From: Lachnospiraceae bacterium
GTDB taxonomy: Bacteria; Bacillota; Clostridia; Lachnospirales; Lachnospiraceae
Direction: 5' to 3'
NCBI GenBank assembly: GCA_017500935.1
Contig: JAFVXW010000087.1
Coordinates: 80,846 to 144,845, forward strand
DNA length: 64,000 bases
Positions 63,778-64,000 of this stretch are shown here, in pieces. The notes under the pieces were generated by a model that saw only the letters and a list, made by a program, of their open reading frames with translations, did no database searches and was not told where the DNA came from. How positions within the stretch are numbered: the first letter of the stretch is position 1; every line of letters starts with the position of its first letter. Made by a program: the position numbers and the translations under genes.

Positions 63778-64000
63778 AAGCATTTAATATATTTTAATGC
63801 ATAGCTATTGTGACCCTTCCCCCGTCGCTTGGACACGCCAAACGAAAGGCATTCTCTTTTTTTCATCGTTTTGCTTGATTTTACTGACTTTTTCTCCGAT
63901 AGAGAGCCTTATGGACGTCCTTTTATCTGTTAAAGGCTCCCTTTAGAGAATTTATGACAAAGCGTTATGCAGCTTTCATCCGGTTATCATGTGCCTGATA
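63778..64000. other. Terminal non-coding stretch with inverted repeats
   Basis: No supported gene. An AT-rich palindrome lies at 63780-63800 directly after the last stop, and GAGCCTT (63904-63910) pairs with AAGGCTC (63933-63939). A minus-strand reading frame over this stretch runs back across the end of the GT2 and lacks a credible ribosome binding site. The boundary character and the inverted repeats could belong to the edge of a mobile element that continues beyond the window, but no terminal repeat or transposase motif is visible. Confidence 0.3.

Noticed and set aside
63633-63866. Minus-strand ORF at the right end
   Set aside because: It runs antisense across the end of the GT2 gene and has no motif or credible start; a transposase remnant could not be shown.
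1-64000. CRISPR array, tRNA, rRNA, prophage or intact insertion sequence
   Set aside because: No regularly spaced repeats, conserved RNA cores, phage structural genes or transposase motifs were seen anywhere in the window.

Overview
The window is one long, almost entirely plus-strand cell-surface polysaccharide locus. Strong AAGGAGG-type ribosome binding sites, Gram-positive style -10/-35 boxes, a PrdX-type tRNA-editing gene and the kinds of families present suggest a Clostridia genome, most likely Lachnospiraceae. That placement is an inference from gene content and style; no rRNA, tRNA or taxonomic marker lies in the window. About 52 protein genes are packed with short gaps or overlaps. Only one gene (50531-51580) is on the minus strand.

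Layout. 1-3949: initiation module, with a 5'-truncated UDP-GlcNAc 4,6-dehydratase, an embedded PrdX gene, a DegT aminotransferase and a PglC-like phosphoglycosyl transferase (bacillosamine-type sugar put on undecaprenyl phosphate). 3939-7209: a fold-III PLP decarboxylase, an ATP-grasp ligase and a PglA-like GT4. 7244-10926: a WbpO/TviB-like dehydrogenase, an SGNH lipoprotein gene split by a stop codon, and a WbpP/TviC-like epimerase, closed by a strong terminator. 11053-20232: sugar formyltransferase, two NodB-fold deacetylases, an AsnB-like amidotransferase and four GT4 enzymes. 20297-25162: acyl carrier protein, MBOAT acyltransferase, SGNH-like membrane-anchored protein and a second AsnB-like enzyme. 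25168-39803: GT2, GT11, GT17, GT4 and DUF5672 enzymes, an ABC flippase, a Wzy-like polymerase, a pyruvyltransferase and a GH88/GH105-like protein. 39853-50450: a GT26-GT4 fusion, a second polymerase, a radical SAM protein, a GT-D enzyme, a second ABC flippase and further GT4s. 50531-57776: acyltransferase-3 (minus strand), a second MBOAT/SGNH pair, a GT2 and a large GT-C-like membrane protein. 58139-63777: GT2s, a GT4, DUF2304 and a Wzx flippase. The last 220 bases hold no supported gene.

How it may work together. The dehydratase, aminotransferase and PglC homologue would start a lipid-linked glycan. The dehydrogenase and epimerase would supply UDP-GalNAcA, and the deacetylase, formyltransferase and AsnB-like genes look like a toolkit for N-formyl and carboxamide (uronamide) decoration. 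Fucosyl, pyruvyl and O-acyl groups may be added, and the lipid-linked product flipped by ABC or Wzx exporters and polymerised. Two polymerases, two ABC flippases plus one Wzx, two MBOAT pairs and two AsnB paralogues suggest that at least two glycan systems are merged here. The DNA becomes visibly more AT-rich after about 39.8 kb and again after about 57.8 kb, which suggests a mosaic built by transfer.

Two genes carry single in-frame nonsense codons: TAG at 8925 in the SGNH lipoprotein and TGA at 27026 in a fucosyltransferase. No CRISPR array, phage gene, intact insertion sequence, tRNA or rRNA was recognised.
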